Of a stretch of DNA of 57,134 nucleotides, positions 25,704 through 34,381 are shown one piece after another (the stretch's first letter is position 1; each line of letters opens with the position of its first letter). The stretch comes from an uncultured Verrucomicrobiota bacterium. GTDB taxonomy: Bacteria > Verrucomicrobiota > Verrucomicrobiia > Verrucomicrobiales > Verrucomicrobiaceae. The notes beneath the pieces are model-generated. The model had not been told where the DNA came from. It searched no databases and saw nothing but the letters and a program-made list of their open reading frames with translations. The DNA is taken from NCBI GenBank assembly GCA_903848465.1, contig CAINGK010000227.1, positions 1 through 57,134 on the forward strand, read 5' to 3'. Position numbers and translations under genes: made by a program.

Positions 25704-26765
25704 TCAGGAATGGACTGTGCCGCCTTCGAGCGCGGCAAGTTTCTTTTCCAAGGCGCGCACACGCTCCAGCAAATCGGGAATCTTGGCTGGCAAGCTGAGC
25801 ATCTTGCGCCCTTCCATGAGCGGACGGGCGGGATAGCCGGTGTAGGCACCGGCTTCAAGAATACTTTTGGTGACACCCGATTTGGCGAAGAACATGACTT
25901 TGTCGCCGATCTCAAGGTGTCCGGCCACGCCGACCTGGCCACCCATGGTGACGTACCGGCCCAGACGGGTGCTGCCGGAGATGCCGGTCTGCGAGACGAT
26001 GATGCAGTGCTTCCCCAGTGTGCAATTGTGACCGATCTGTACCAGATTGTCGATCTTGCAGCCCTCGCCGATCCAGGTGCGGCCAAAGCGGGCACGGTCA
26101 ATGGTGGTGCAGGAGCCGATTTCGACATCGTCATCTATTTGCACGATGCCGACCTGATCGATCTTCTGGTGGCGGCCCTGTACCAGTTCGTAGCCGAAAC
26201 CGTCGCTGCCGATCACGGAGCCGCTATGCAGAATGACGCGTTCGCCCAGGATGCAGTATTCCTTGATGACGGCATTGGCATGAATGACGCAGCAGACGCC
26301 GAGTTTGACGTTCCGGCCGATATAGACGCCAGCGTGGATCGCGCAGCCATCACCGAGTTGTGCGCCGGACTCAATGACGGCATGCGGTCCGATGCTGACC
26401 TTCTGCGGGTCAAAGACCACGTCTGCTGCGACCGTGGCGGTGGCATGCACACCGGGCACAAATTCAGTGGCAGGAGGGCAAAAAAAACGAATGACGTACG
26501 AGAATGCCAGCGTGGGGTTCTTGTGGCGGATGAGGGCGAGCCCTTCTTGTACTTGAGTGGCGTCAAGATCCTCCGGCACCAGGGCTACGGAGGCACGGGT
26601 GGTTTTGAGCGCTGGCAGGTAGCGGGCATTGCCCAGGAAGGTTACATCTCCCGTTGTGGCCTCCACGATGGAGTTCAGGCCGGTGATGACGGATTCTGGA
26701 TTGCCATCAGAGAGTGTTCCTCCGACGAGTTCTGTGAGTTTCTGCAGGGTGATCGATTTGCTCAT
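25704..26765 (-). CDS. lpxD: UDP-3-O-acylglucosamine N-acyltransferase LpxD
   Basis: Third step of lipid A synthesis: transfers an R-3-hydroxyacyl chain from ACP to the 2-amine of UDP-3-O-acyl-glucosamine. The N-terminal uridine-binding domain (residues about 1-100) is followed by a left-handed beta-helix of hexapeptide repeats (IGPHAVIESGAQLGDGCAIHAGVYIG and so on). The catalytic His region is LVQIGHNCTLGKHCII, and a C-terminal helix (RVRALEKKLAALEGG) closes the protein. At 353 residues it is of normal length. It is downstream of bamA and ompH in the classical bamA-skp-lpxD order, but a terminator hairpin lies in front of it. It shows that this organism makes lipopolysaccharide-type lipid A. 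Confidence 0.95.
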   Translation of the reverse strand: MSKSITLQKLTELVGGTLSDGNPESVITGLNSIVEATTGDVTFLGNARYLPALKTTRASVALVPEDLDATQVQEGLALIRHKNPTLAFSYVIRFFCPPATEFVPGVHATATVAADVVFDPQKVSIGPHAVIESGAQLGDGCAIHAGVYIGRNVKLGVCCVIHANAVIKEYCILGERVILHSGSVIGSDGFGYELVQGRHQKIDQVGIVQIDDDVEIGSCTTIDRARFGRTWIGEGCKIDNLVQIGHNCTLGKHCIIVSQTGISGSTRLGRYVTMGGQVGVAGHLEIGDKVMFFAKSGVTKSILEAGAYTGYPARPLMEGRKMLSLPAKIPDLLERVRALEKKLAALEGGTVHS

Positions 26766-26791
26766 GGTGCAGAATAAAAGGGGCGCTCAAA

Positions 26792-26826
26792 CGAAAAAGG
26801 CACGTCGCAAACATTGCGGCGTGCCT
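26792..26826 (-). terminator. Intrinsic terminator between ompH and lpxD
   Basis: A 13-bp stem: AGGCACG (26798-26804) with CGTGCCT (26820-26826), one T-G pair, and CGCAA (26806-26810) with TTGCG (26814-26818), loop ACA. On the minus strand it is followed by TTTTT, so it has the full form of a Rho-independent terminator 21 bp downstream of the ompH stop codon and only about 27 bp ahead of lpxD. Confidence 0.8.
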
Positions 26827-26846
26827 CGAAACCAGACAGCCGCAGG

Positions 26847-27482
26847 CTACTTTTTAGGTTCAACGGGCTTAGGGGCTGGGGCGGCCGCATCTTCCTTCTT
26901 GGGTTCGGTTCCAGGAGGTGGCGCGTCTTTGTTCAGTTCGACGATGAGCTGATCAGTGAGGTCGGTGGCGGCACCTTCTCTGACGTGCAAAATGATCGGC
27001 ACTGTGGAAAGGCTGACGCCGGTCTTATCAAAGACGATGTCGAAGGCGTCTTTCTTGGAACGGTCCCGCACGACGACGAGGATCTCCTCATAGAGGCCCT
27101 TGCGAATCTGCATGTCCTCCTGTTTGAGCTGCTGCTGACGACGATCTGCGAACTCCTGCATTTCCATTTCCATGGAGCGGATTTCCTTCAGTTTTTCATT
27201 CAGTTCAGCGCCGTATTTAGCCCGTTGTTCGGGGGTGATGATTGGATCCTGGGCGATCTTTTGCAGCTTTTGGGCCTCATTGGCCAGGTTTTTGTACACC
27301 TCTTGACGCTCCTGCATCTCCTGGTGGGCCTTTTCGTAATTACCCTTGTATTTCTCCGCTGCAGTTTTGGTTTTGTGGAACTCTTGGAACACTTTGGACA
27401 TGTCGATCACACCGATTTTGAGGTCGGCGGCCTGAAGAGTGACGGTGGCGAGGATAAGGGCGATGAACGCGCTGCGAATCAT
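26847..27482 (-). CDS. OmpH/Skp-family periplasmic chaperone
   Basis: Periplasmic chaperone that carries unfolded outer-membrane proteins to the Bam complex. Starting at 27482 gives a signal peptide (MIRSAFIALILATVTLQA) and mature start ADLKIGVIDMSKVFQEF, which is the OmpH/Skp hallmark. Long charged helices follow (about 40-135, EKYKGNYEKAHQEMQERQEVY) as in the Skp tentacles, then a beta core (AFDIVFDKTGVSLSTVPIILHV) and a Pro/Ala/Lys-rich tail. It is 211 residues, slightly longer than E. coli Skp. The frame stays open upstream into bamA but without a signal peptide. It lies 61 bp after bamA; this leader has two runs of seven C residues and no Shine-Dalgarno sequence. Confidence 0.9.
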   Translation of the reverse strand: MIRSAFIALILATVTLQAADLKIGVIDMSKVFQEFHKTKTAAEKYKGNYEKAHQEMQERQEVYKNLANEAQKLQKIAQDPIITPEQRAKYGAELNEKLKEIRSMEMEMQEFADRRQQQLKQEDMQIRKGLYEEILVVVRDRSKKDAFDIVFDKTGVSLSTVPIILHVREGAATDLTDQLIVELNKDAPPPGTEPKKEDAAAPAPKPVEPKK

Positions 27483-27543
27483 AAGGGGGGGGAGTTTGGA
27501 CGGGATTGGGGGGGCAGACAAACAAAATGTCCGTTGCACGGTG

Positions 27544-29898
27544 TTAGAACTTGTAGCCCATGTTGAACTGGAAGCGACCAGCCTTGCCTGAGGTGGGGTC
27601 CTTGCCGATTGGAATGGCATAGTCAACCCGGATCGGTCCGACAGGAAGGAAGAGGCGCAGGCCGAGGCCTGCATCGGAGTAAATCATTCCATTGCCAGTG
27701 GTTGCACCCGTGGCTCCAGAGATGCTGCCCACATCGCCGAAGACGACTACACGCGGGGATTTATCGGTGTTGGCAGTGATGTGTACCGGAACAGAAAATT
27801 CGCTGCTAGCATACATGGAGGTCAGGCCACCGATGGGTTCCCCAGTGTTATCCTTGGGGCCAGCATGACGGTAAGTGAAGCCGCGCAGATTGTTAGCACC
27901 GCCAAGAAACAGGCGCTCAAAGATGGGCACCCGCCTGCCGCTTTCCCAGCTATTCACGGATTGGAACGCTCCCTCGAAACTCAGAATGGTATCTCCCGGC
28001 AGGTTGAAAAACTGCTGGCCTTTGAAGTTGGCACCATAAACGGGAACATCCCCCCCCAGACCGGACAGCAGTACCCCCACTTCAATCTTGTGACCAGTGC
28101 GCGGAATGAAGATATTGTCGCGGGTGTCTTGTACGATGCTCCCCTCGATCTTACTTTGAATGTAGCTTCCAGCCTCCTGAGCGATGAGCGGTGAAGCACC
28201 GCTGGCGATGCCTTGAATCTTGACCTCCTGCAGGGTGTAGGTGGTATCAAAGTAGGTGTGTTCTCCCAGGCTTTTGCGCAGGCCGGAGGAGATGCCTACG
28301 TTGGTCTGATTGAAGAAGTTGGAGAGATAATAAAGGTTGTGGAAGAACGCCTCGACCGTGAGTGCCATCTGGCGCCCCAGGAACCATGGTTCGGTCCAAC
28401 TGACAGTGACGTCACGACGCAGCGCTCCCGCTCGGATGCTGGTGTTGAAGCGCTGGCCGCCACCGCGGAAATCCTTCCAGTCGCTGATGTCAAAGTTGGT
28501 CTGCGTCACCTGAATGAATGCAGTGATGCTGTCGATGGAGCTGAATCCAGCACCGAAGTTCACGGTGCCGGTGGACTGCTCCGCCACGGTGAGATCCACA
28601 TCCTTGTAGCCAGGCACGGTCGTGGGCGTGTTACGCGTTTCCACCGAACTGAAGTAGTTCAGGTTTTGCAGGCGTTTTTTGCCAGCTTCGATTTTCACGG
28701 TGTCCAAGATTTCTCCTGGGGCGAAGGGCAGTTCACGACGGATGACCACATCCTTCGTGATCGTGTTTCCGGAAATGTTGACCTTGCTGATAAAGGACTT
28801 GCTGCCTTCTGTGATGTCGTACGCTACCGCGACCTGTCCGGCACCGGTCTCTAAAATGTGGGTATCCACATGGGCATCGGCGTAGCCACGTGAACCGTAG
28901 TAGTCCTGAATCCTCTTTTCATCAGCCTTGACGTGACTGCCGACGTAGGGGAGGCCAGCTTCCGCCTGGATGCCTTTGTTGAGTTCTTCCTGGGTGAAGA
29001 TGGTGTTGCCGGTGATTTTAACCGCTGACACATCATACTTGGCACCTTCATTGATCACGTAAACGAGGTCCATTTGCTTGGAGTTTACCACCTCGCGGCG
29101 TACCTCGGTCACTTTGGCATAGACAAAGCCCTTATCCTGAAATGCCTGCTCAATTTTCTTGGTATCCTCCTGCACGTCCTGGTAGCTCACCTTGCCTTTT
29201 TTACCCCACAGGTTCCAGAAATGGTGCTCCTGAGATTTGAGCTTGCCACGCAGCACACGAGATTTGATGGCGGTGTTGCCCTCGAACCGGATGTTATGAA
29301 TGATGCCACGAGCACCCTCTTCAATTTTAAACGTCACTGTGGAGAAGCCCTCACGTACAGACGGGGTGATGTCATAGCTGGCGGTCACATCAGCGAACCC
29401 CTTCTTCTCATAGACTTCCACGATCTTTTGCTGCGCTGCGGAAAGCTTGATGTCATCCACTGGATCTCCCACTTTGACTGCGACATCCTTGCGCAGCTTG
29501 GCTTTGTCGATCGAGGTGTTACCGACGAAAAGAATTTCGGCAATTTGGCCGCGACCAATGATTTCCACGGTAACTTTGACACCACCTGGCACATCCACCG
29601 CATTGATTTCGATGTTTTCAATGGCTCCAGTGCCATAGAGCGTGCGCATATCTCGTTCCCCAGATTCATCCGTGTAAGGCTGGCCCACTCGGGTGGACAT
29701 CTGGCTGCGAATGCGGTTTTCATCCAGCTTCACCGATCCCTTGATGATGACCTGAACTTCCTTCACTATTTTTTTTGTCCCTTGCGCCCCTGAGAGGCCC
29801 AATTGTGCCCGCACCATCTGAGGTGAGAAAATCATTACTATGATTGCCACAATGGAGGACAGTTTTAGGCAGGGCAGGGAATGAGATCCGAAATTCAT
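27544..29898 (-). CDS. bamA: Outer membrane assembly factor BamA (Omp85)
   Basis: Central beta-barrel insertase of the outer membrane. The ATG at 29898 gives a signal peptide (residues about 1-32, ending MVRAQ); an upstream frame to 29976 would translate the leader repeats. Five POTRA-like modules follow (first VKEVQVIIKGSVKLDENRI; later ISKVNISGNTITKDVVIRREL), then a C-terminal barrel with the conserved L6 motif LRGF in GGANNLRGFTYRHAGP and the terminal aromatic strand FQFNMGYKF. The length of 784 residues is typical. It leads the bamA-ompH-(terminator)-lpxD series. The start codon abuts three copies of an 11-bp repeat and has no Shine-Dalgarno sequence. Confidence 0.95.
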   Translation of the reverse strand: MNFGSHSLPCLKLSSIVAIIVMIFSPQMVRAQLGLSGAQGTKKIVKEVQVIIKGSVKLDENRIRSQMSTRVGQPYTDESGERDMRTLYGTGAIENIEINAVDVPGGVKVTVEIIGRGQIAEILFVGNTSIDKAKLRKDVAVKVGDPVDDIKLSAAQQKIVEVYEKKGFADVTASYDITPSVREGFSTVTFKIEEGARGIIHNIRFEGNTAIKSRVLRGKLKSQEHHFWNLWGKKGKVSYQDVQEDTKKIEQAFQDKGFVYAKVTEVRREVVNSKQMDLVYVINEGAKYDVSAVKITGNTIFTQEELNKGIQAEAGLPYVGSHVKADEKRIQDYYGSRGYADAHVDTHILETGAGQVAVAYDITEGSKSFISKVNISGNTITKDVVIRRELPFAPGEILDTVKIEAGKKRLQNLNYFSSVETRNTPTTVPGYKDVDLTVAEQSTGTVNFGAGFSSIDSITAFIQVTQTNFDISDWKDFRGGGQRFNTSIRAGALRRDVTVSWTEPWFLGRQMALTVEAFFHNLYYLSNFFNQTNVGISSGLRKSLGEHTYFDTTYTLQEVKIQGIASGASPLIAQEAGSYIQSKIEGSIVQDTRDNIFIPRTGHKIEVGVLLSGLGGDVPVYGANFKGQQFFNLPGDTILSFEGAFQSVNSWESGRRVPIFERLFLGGANNLRGFTYRHAGPKDNTGEPIGGLTSMYASSEFSVPVHITANTDKSPRVVVFGDVGSISGATGATTGNGMIYSDAGLGLRLFLPVGPIRVDYAIPIGKDPTSGKAGRFQFNMGYKF

Positions 29899-29931
29899 AG
29901 GCAAAGGGCAGGCAAAGGGCAGGCAAAGGGC
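29899..29931. repeat. Three 11-bp tandem repeats abutting the bamA start
   Basis: Three perfect copies of AGGCAAAGGGC (29899-29909, 29910-29920, 29921-29931), directly next to the bamA ATG (29896-29898 on plus). On the mRNA strand they read GCCCTTTGCCT and occupy the place of the ribosome-binding site. Copy number of such a repeat can change by slippage; an 11-bp unit is not a multiple of three. Confidence 0.85.
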
Positions 29932-30168
29932 AGAGTGGACAGACGGTAAAAAGGACGGGCGGCGAGGCACGCCCAAAAAGAGGACGACTAGCCTGCATTA
30001 CTGCTTCCGCACCGCTCCACGTCAAGGCGTAAGTTCGGCGGGGGTTCTTGCCATTTTTTGCGGTCATACTGTGGAAAGTGGCATTTGGGTGGTTTTCGTC
30101 CTGCTCAAGGCAGCTAAAATGGAGCTTTCCGCACCAGAACAACTGGGGCAACAGTTCTGTCACCAAGC
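29932..30168. other. Intergenic region between divergent bamA and EamA genes
   Basis: About 240 bp without a recognisable gene between the bamA leader repeats and the EamA transporter start. It must carry the divergent promoters for both, but no clear -35/-10 pair could be assigned on either strand, and no strong hairpin was seen. Confidence 0.3.
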
Positions 30169-31050
30169 ATGCCCCGTTCCAATGCCCGCAATTACACCCA
30201 GTTGCATCTTGTCGTGCTGGCCTGGGGACTCACGGCGATATTGGGCAAACTCATTCGGCTTCCGCCTGTGGATGTGGTTTTCTACCGTACGGCGATTGCG
30301 GCGCTTTGCTTTGCAGTGCTGGCCTTGAGCATGGGGCATCCACTTTGCGGTTCGCCCCGCCGGATCTTGGCGATGCTCGCCGTGGGTGCCATTCTGGGCC
30401 TGCACTGGATTCTCTTCTTCTGGTCTGCGCGTCTGGCCACCGCCTCGGTCTGCCTTGCTGCCATGCCCACCGCCATGCTGTGGTGTTCGTTGATCGAGCC
30501 TGTGATCGATGGTTCGCGGCGTTGGCGGCCGGCCGAGCTTCTGGTGGGCGCGGTCATGGTGGGTGCTGTGTGGCTCATCTATCAGGTGGAATTTCGCCAC
30601 TGGCTCGGCTTTTCCGTGGGCATCGCCGCTGCGGTGTTTGCCGCCTTTTTTGCTACTTTGAGCAAGCAGCAGGTCGCCGGTGACTCGCACTGGAGTGTCA
30701 TCGGCTCTTATCAGATGAGTGGTGCTTGCCTTGCGGCCTGTCTTTCACGCCCCTTCCTTGAGGGCGGCTTCAGGCCCGTTGTGCCGGATCAGGCCTCCGC
30801 TCTTTGGCTGGGCGTGCTCGCGCTGGTTTGCACAGTGGCCGCTTATGCAGGATTCATGGATGTGCTGCGCCGCGTCAGCGTCTTCACGGTGAACGTCGTT
30901 TATAACATGGAGCCGGTGTATGGCATCGTGATTGCCGTTTTGGTGTTTGGGAAGGCCGAATACATGAGCGAAGGCTTTTACCTTGGTGCAGCGGTCATCA
31001 TCGCCGTCGTGCTGACCTTGCCTTGGATTCGGCGTTGGGTGGAACGGTGA
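30169..31050 (+). CDS. EamA/DMT-family transporter
   Basis: Inner-membrane permease of the drug/metabolite transporter superfamily, with ten predicted membrane segments in two EamA repeats (first about 10-135, second about 150-285). Typical features: a first helix with VVLAWGLTAILGKL, then PVDVVFYRTAIAALCFAVL, and in the second half TVNVVYNMEPVYGIVIAVLVFGK, which matches the conserved 'PV.....A...LGE' region of EamA proteins. At 293 residues it is of usual size. The substrate cannot be predicted. It is 45 bp ahead of the helicase-nuclease gene, possibly in one transcript, with no functional link evident. Confidence 0.85.
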   Translation: MPRSNARNYTQLHLVVLAWGLTAILGKLIRLPPVDVVFYRTAIAALCFAVLALSMGHPLCGSPRRILAMLAVGAILGLHWILFFWSARLATASVCLAAMPTAMLWCSLIEPVIDGSRRWRPAELLVGAVMVGAVWLIYQVEFRHWLGFSVGIAAAVFAAFFATLSKQQVAGDSHWSVIGSYQMSGACLAACLSRPFLEGGFRPVVPDQASALWLGVLALVCTVAAYAGFMDVLRRVSVFTVNVVYNMEPVYGIVIAVLVFGKAEYMSEGFYLGAAVIIAVVLTLPWIRRWVER

Positions 31051-31095
31051 GAGTGCTGGACATGGCGCGCCGCGTGGGCTTGCATCGTCAGCACC

Positions 31096-34000
31096 GTGAA
31101 CCGCCTCCGCCACATCCTCGTCTCCGCCTCCGCAGGTTCCGGTAAAACCTATCAGTTGGTCCGGCGGCACCTGCACCTGCTCGCTCTCGGGCAGCCGCCG
31201 GAGGGCATCGCGGCCATGACCTTCACGCGCAAGGCGGCCGGCGAGTTTTTCCAGCGCATCCTCCAGCGGCTGTCGGTGCTCTCGCAGCACGCGGAGCCGC
31301 CGGAGCAGTACTTTACGGGCATGGCACCGTTACCGGAGCCATGGCCCGAGTTTGTCACGCTGCTGCGCAAGGTCACGCAGCGGCTGCACCGCCTCCGCCT
31401 GGGGACGATGGACAGCTTTTTTGCCAATATCACCGCCTGCTTTCCTCTGGAACTCGGCTTGCCCCTGGGTGCCAGTGTGATGGCCGAAAATGAGGCGGCT
31501 CAGGCACGGCGCGAGGCGTTAGACGCACTGCTCGAACGCATTCATTCCTCGGGTGATGATCAGGCTGGCCGTGCCCTGCTTGAGGGTTTCAAGCAGGCCA
31601 CCTTTGGTATTGAAGAGCGCAGTGCGGCACGCAGTCTGGAGGCCTGGATTGACGATCATCACGCCACCTTCCTCGACAGCGGGGATGTCTTGCGGTGGGG
31701 AGAGTTGCCCAAGGGGGGGCTCAATGATGCCAATGAGCTGGCCGCCGCTTTGGAGGATCTCAAAAATTATTTCGTTCCCGCCAGACCTAAGAGCGCCAAT
31801 TTCATGGATGAATTGTTCGAGGAGGCACCCCGGTTGGAGCCTGGCAGCAAGCCGGAGGGCAGAGTGGAGGACTTCTTGAAAAAATCTGCAGCCTCATGGC
31901 GGGAACTACGTTCTGGCAATGCCTTGGTCGTCTGGGGAGGTGGAAAAAATCCGGTTTCAGGCCAGGCCGCGCGCGCCTGGGTTCGCGTGGCCGAAGCGCT
32001 CGTCGCCAATGAGTTGAAATGCCGTGCGCAGCGCACTCAGGGCATGGCGGCGCTCATGGCGTTATATGAGTCCGAGTATGCCCGCCGCATCCGTTCGCGC
32101 GGACGGTTGTCCTTCGCCGACGTGCAGCGTTTGCTCGCGGCGGCGACCACTGCGGGTGAGGACTGGGCGGCAGGTGAAAGCGGTGATCTCTGGTTCCGGC
32201 TCGACGGACGGTATGACCACTGGCTCTTTGATGAGTTTCAGGACACCAGCCGGGTGCAGTGGAATGTCGTACGCGGACTGGTGGATGAGGTGATGCAGGA
32301 TGACTCCGGCAGGCGCAGCTTCTACGCCGTGGGGGACCCGAAGCAGTCCATCTACCTCTGGCGGCAGGCGGAGCCGGGCCTGTTTGACGACATTCTGCAC
32401 GAATGGCCGCATCAGGGTCAGGATGGGCTGGAGCCGCAGACGCTCAGCCAGTCCTTTCGCAGCGCTCCGGCGGTGCTGGATGCGGTGAACAAGGTGTTTG
32501 CCGATCAGGCGGGCATCGAAGCATTGCTGCCGGGCTGCACCGCTGGGTTTGCCTTCAAACAACACGAGCCAGCGAAACGGAATCAGCAGCTCAGCGGTTA
32601 TGCAGCGCTGCTCAGCGTACCTTATGAAGCTGGTCAGGGCAGTACCTCCACCACCCCCATCGTAACGGCACTGCTGAACGAGATTCGCCCCCTGGAGCGT
32701 GGATTGACGTGCGCGGTGCTCGTTCGTGGCAACAAGAACGCCAACGCCATCGCTGAAGAACTGCGCACCACGACGGGCATGGAGGTCGTGTGTGAATCAC
32801 AAATTTATCCAGCCACGGACAATGCAGTCACACTCGCTCTGCTCTCGCTCCTGCAACTCGCGGCGCATCCAGGTGATACCCTGGCGCTGGAGCATCTTAA
32901 AATGACACCGCTGTGGCCGCAGATCGAGTTTCCTGGGCAGGGTTGGTCGCTAACCTGCCATCAGGTCCGAGAACTAGTATTTGAACGCGGCCTAGTCGGC
33001 TTCACGGAAGTCTGGACCCGGCATGTGCGCGCCTTGCTTCCAGAGATGGACGCTTTTCACGAGTTGCGGCTGCGGCAGTTGGGTGAATTGGCCGCCGAAT
33101 TTGACTCGGGCGGTTCACGCGATCTGGATGCCTTCCTAGAGCATGCGCGTGACATGCCGATGCAGGTACGCGGGGCTGCCAACGCGGTGCAGGTGATGAC
33201 CGTGCATAAAGCCAAAGGCCTGGAGTTTGACGTGGTCATTCTGCCAGATTTGAATGGCGATGCGATGAACTTCATTCGGACGCGCTCGCTGATCGTGAAC
33301 CGCAGTGCGCAGGGCATCTCTTGGGTGCTTCAAGAGCCACCACGCATTTTTTCACCCTTGCATGCGGCTTTGCATGAAGAGCTGGAGACGGCGCGCCAGA
33401 GGTCCGGCTTTGAGTCGCTCTGCCGCCTGTATGTGGCCATGACTCGGGCGAAACGTGGTTTGTATCTGATTGCAGAGCCACCACCAAAGACGAAAGAACC
33501 CTCCATGAAGGAGGCGCAGTTTTTGCGCCGCAGGCTGGATGGAGCGGGTGAGGTTGAAGAGACTTCGTCGTATTTGATCGAATGGCAGACGGGTGCTGCC
33601 CAATGGTTTGCCACAGCACAGTGCACCGCACCTCCGCCACCAGAGACGGCGACTGTGGCGCGTCCATTGGGCGAGTTGTTGCGCGAGTTCCAGCCGCTGG
33701 CCCGGCGTGTGACGCCTTCTGGGGAAGAAGATTTCGAGATCAAAGGCAGCATGCTCTTCAGTCCGGGGCGTGAACCTAGCCGCAGGCTGGGCAATCTGGT
33801 CCACGAGCTGCTGGCTCACGTGGAGTGGTGGGATGCCACCTCAAGTGTCGCCGCTCTCGAATCGCGCTGGCAGGCCTCCGGTTTGCTACGCGGAGAGGCG
33901 ATTGAGGCGACGGCGCTGGCCATGGTTCGCGGTGTACTGCACTCAGTCTCAGCGCAGTTTGCCTTTGCCAAACCTTCGCCAGAGGCTCAGGCATGGCGGG

Positions 34001-34266
34001 AGCGTCCTTTCGACTTAATCCGGGAAGGGAACTGGATCAGTGGCGTGTTTGACCGGGTCGTAGTCATGCGTGATTCAGTGCGACTGATTGATTTTAAGAC
34101 CGATGAGGTGCCTGACGAGGCAGCCTTGAACACCAAAGTGGCGGGGTATCGCCCCCAGATCATGCTTTACCGTCAGGCCCTGGCAAGGCTGACGGGCCTG
34201 AAACTGGAGCAGATTGAATCTGCCCTGCTGTTCACCCGAAATTGCCGCTTGGTGGACGTAAAGTAA
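31096..34266 (+). CDS. AddA/RecB-type UvrD helicase-nuclease
   Basis: Large superfamily 1A helicase fused to a RecB-type nuclease, expected to process double-strand breaks. GTG start. Helicase motifs: Walker A (SASAGSGKTY, residues 10-19), motif Ia (MTFTRKAAGEFFQRI), Walker B (WLFDEFQDTSRVQW, about 373), motif III (VGDPKQSIYLWRQ, about 412), motif V (VMTVHKAKGLEFDVVILPDL, about 700), motif VI (LYVAMTRAKRGLYLI). The C-terminal nuclease has GNLVHELLAH (about 899), FDRVVVM, DFKTDE (about 999) and Y-x-P-Q-x-x-L-Y, the full PD-(D/E)XK set. The 1056-residue length is somewhat shorter than AddA. No addB/recC partner is next to it in this window; it could pair with a distant AddB-like protein or act alone. 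Confidence 0.88.
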   Translation: MNRLRHILVSASAGSGKTYQLVRRHLHLLALGQPPEGIAAMTFTRKAAGEFFQRILQRLSVLSQHAEPPEQYFTGMAPLPEPWPEFVTLLRKVTQRLHRLRLGTMDSFFANITACFPLELGLPLGASVMAENEAAQARREALDALLERIHSSGDDQAGRALLEGFKQATFGIEERSAARSLEAWIDDHHATFLDSGDVLRWGELPKGGLNDANELAAALEDLKNYFVPARPKSANFMDELFEEAPRLEPGSKPEGRVEDFLKKSAASWRELRSGNALVVWGGGKNPVSGQAARAWVRVAEALVANELKCRAQRTQGMAALMALYESEYARRIRSRGRLSFADVQRLLAAATTAGEDWAAGESGDLWFRLDGRYDHWLFDEFQDTSRVQWNVVRGLVDEVMQDDSGRRSFYAVGDPKQSIYLWRQAEPGLFDDILHEWPHQGQDGLEPQTLSQSFRSAPAVLDAVNKVFADQAGIEALLPGCTAGFAFKQHEPAKRNQQLSGYAALLSVPYEAGQGSTSTTPIVTALLNEIRPLERGLTCAVLVRGNKNANAIAEELRTTTGMEVVCESQIYPATDNAVTLALLSLLQLAAHPGDTLALEHLKMTPLWPQIEFPGQGWSLTCHQVRELVFERGLVGFTEVWTRHVRALLPEMDAFHELRLRQLGELAAEFDSGGSRDLDAFLEHARDMPMQVRGAANAVQVMTVHKAKGLEFDVVILPDLNGDAMNFIRTRSLIVNRSAQGISWVLQEPPRIFSPLHAALHEELETARQRSGFESLCRLYVAMTRAKRGLYLIAEPPPKTKEPSMKEAQFLRRRLDGAGEVEETSSYLIEWQTGAAQWFATAQCTAPPPPETATVARPLGELLREFQPLARRVTPSGEEDFEIKGSMLFSPGREPSRRLGNLVHELLAHVEWWDATSSVAALESRWQASGLLRGEAIEATALAMVRGVLHSVSAQFAFAKPSPEAQAWRERPFDLIREGNWISGVFDRVVVMRDSVRLIDFKTDEVPDEAALNTKVAGYRPQIMLYRQALARLTGLKLEQIESALLFTRNCRLVDVK

Positions 34267-34331
34267 TTTTTTTTGAATCCAGATCACCTTTGATGACGCA
34301 AAAACTTGTGTGACCGCAATAGCTCTGGCAT

Positions 34332-34361
34332 GGAATCCGCACCTCGTAGCCTTTTCGGTAC
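34332..34361 (+). promoter_or_regulatory. Candidate ECF-type promoter before the sigma factor gene
   Basis: GGAATC (34332-34337) resembles an ECF -35 element and CGGTAC (34356-34361) a -10 element, with an 18-bp spacer, about 20 bp upstream of the sigma gene start. Self-activation by ECF sigma factors is common, which makes the position plausible. The match is weak. Confidence 0.25.
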
Positions 34362-34381
34362 GACTTGTGCCCAAACCCCAC

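Noticed and set aside
23953..25836. 627-codon open frame on the plus strand opposite the methyltransferase and trpB
   Set aside because: It is antisense to trpB and the methyltransferase gene, both with clear motifs; its translation has no recognisable domain and reflects GC-rich codon bias.
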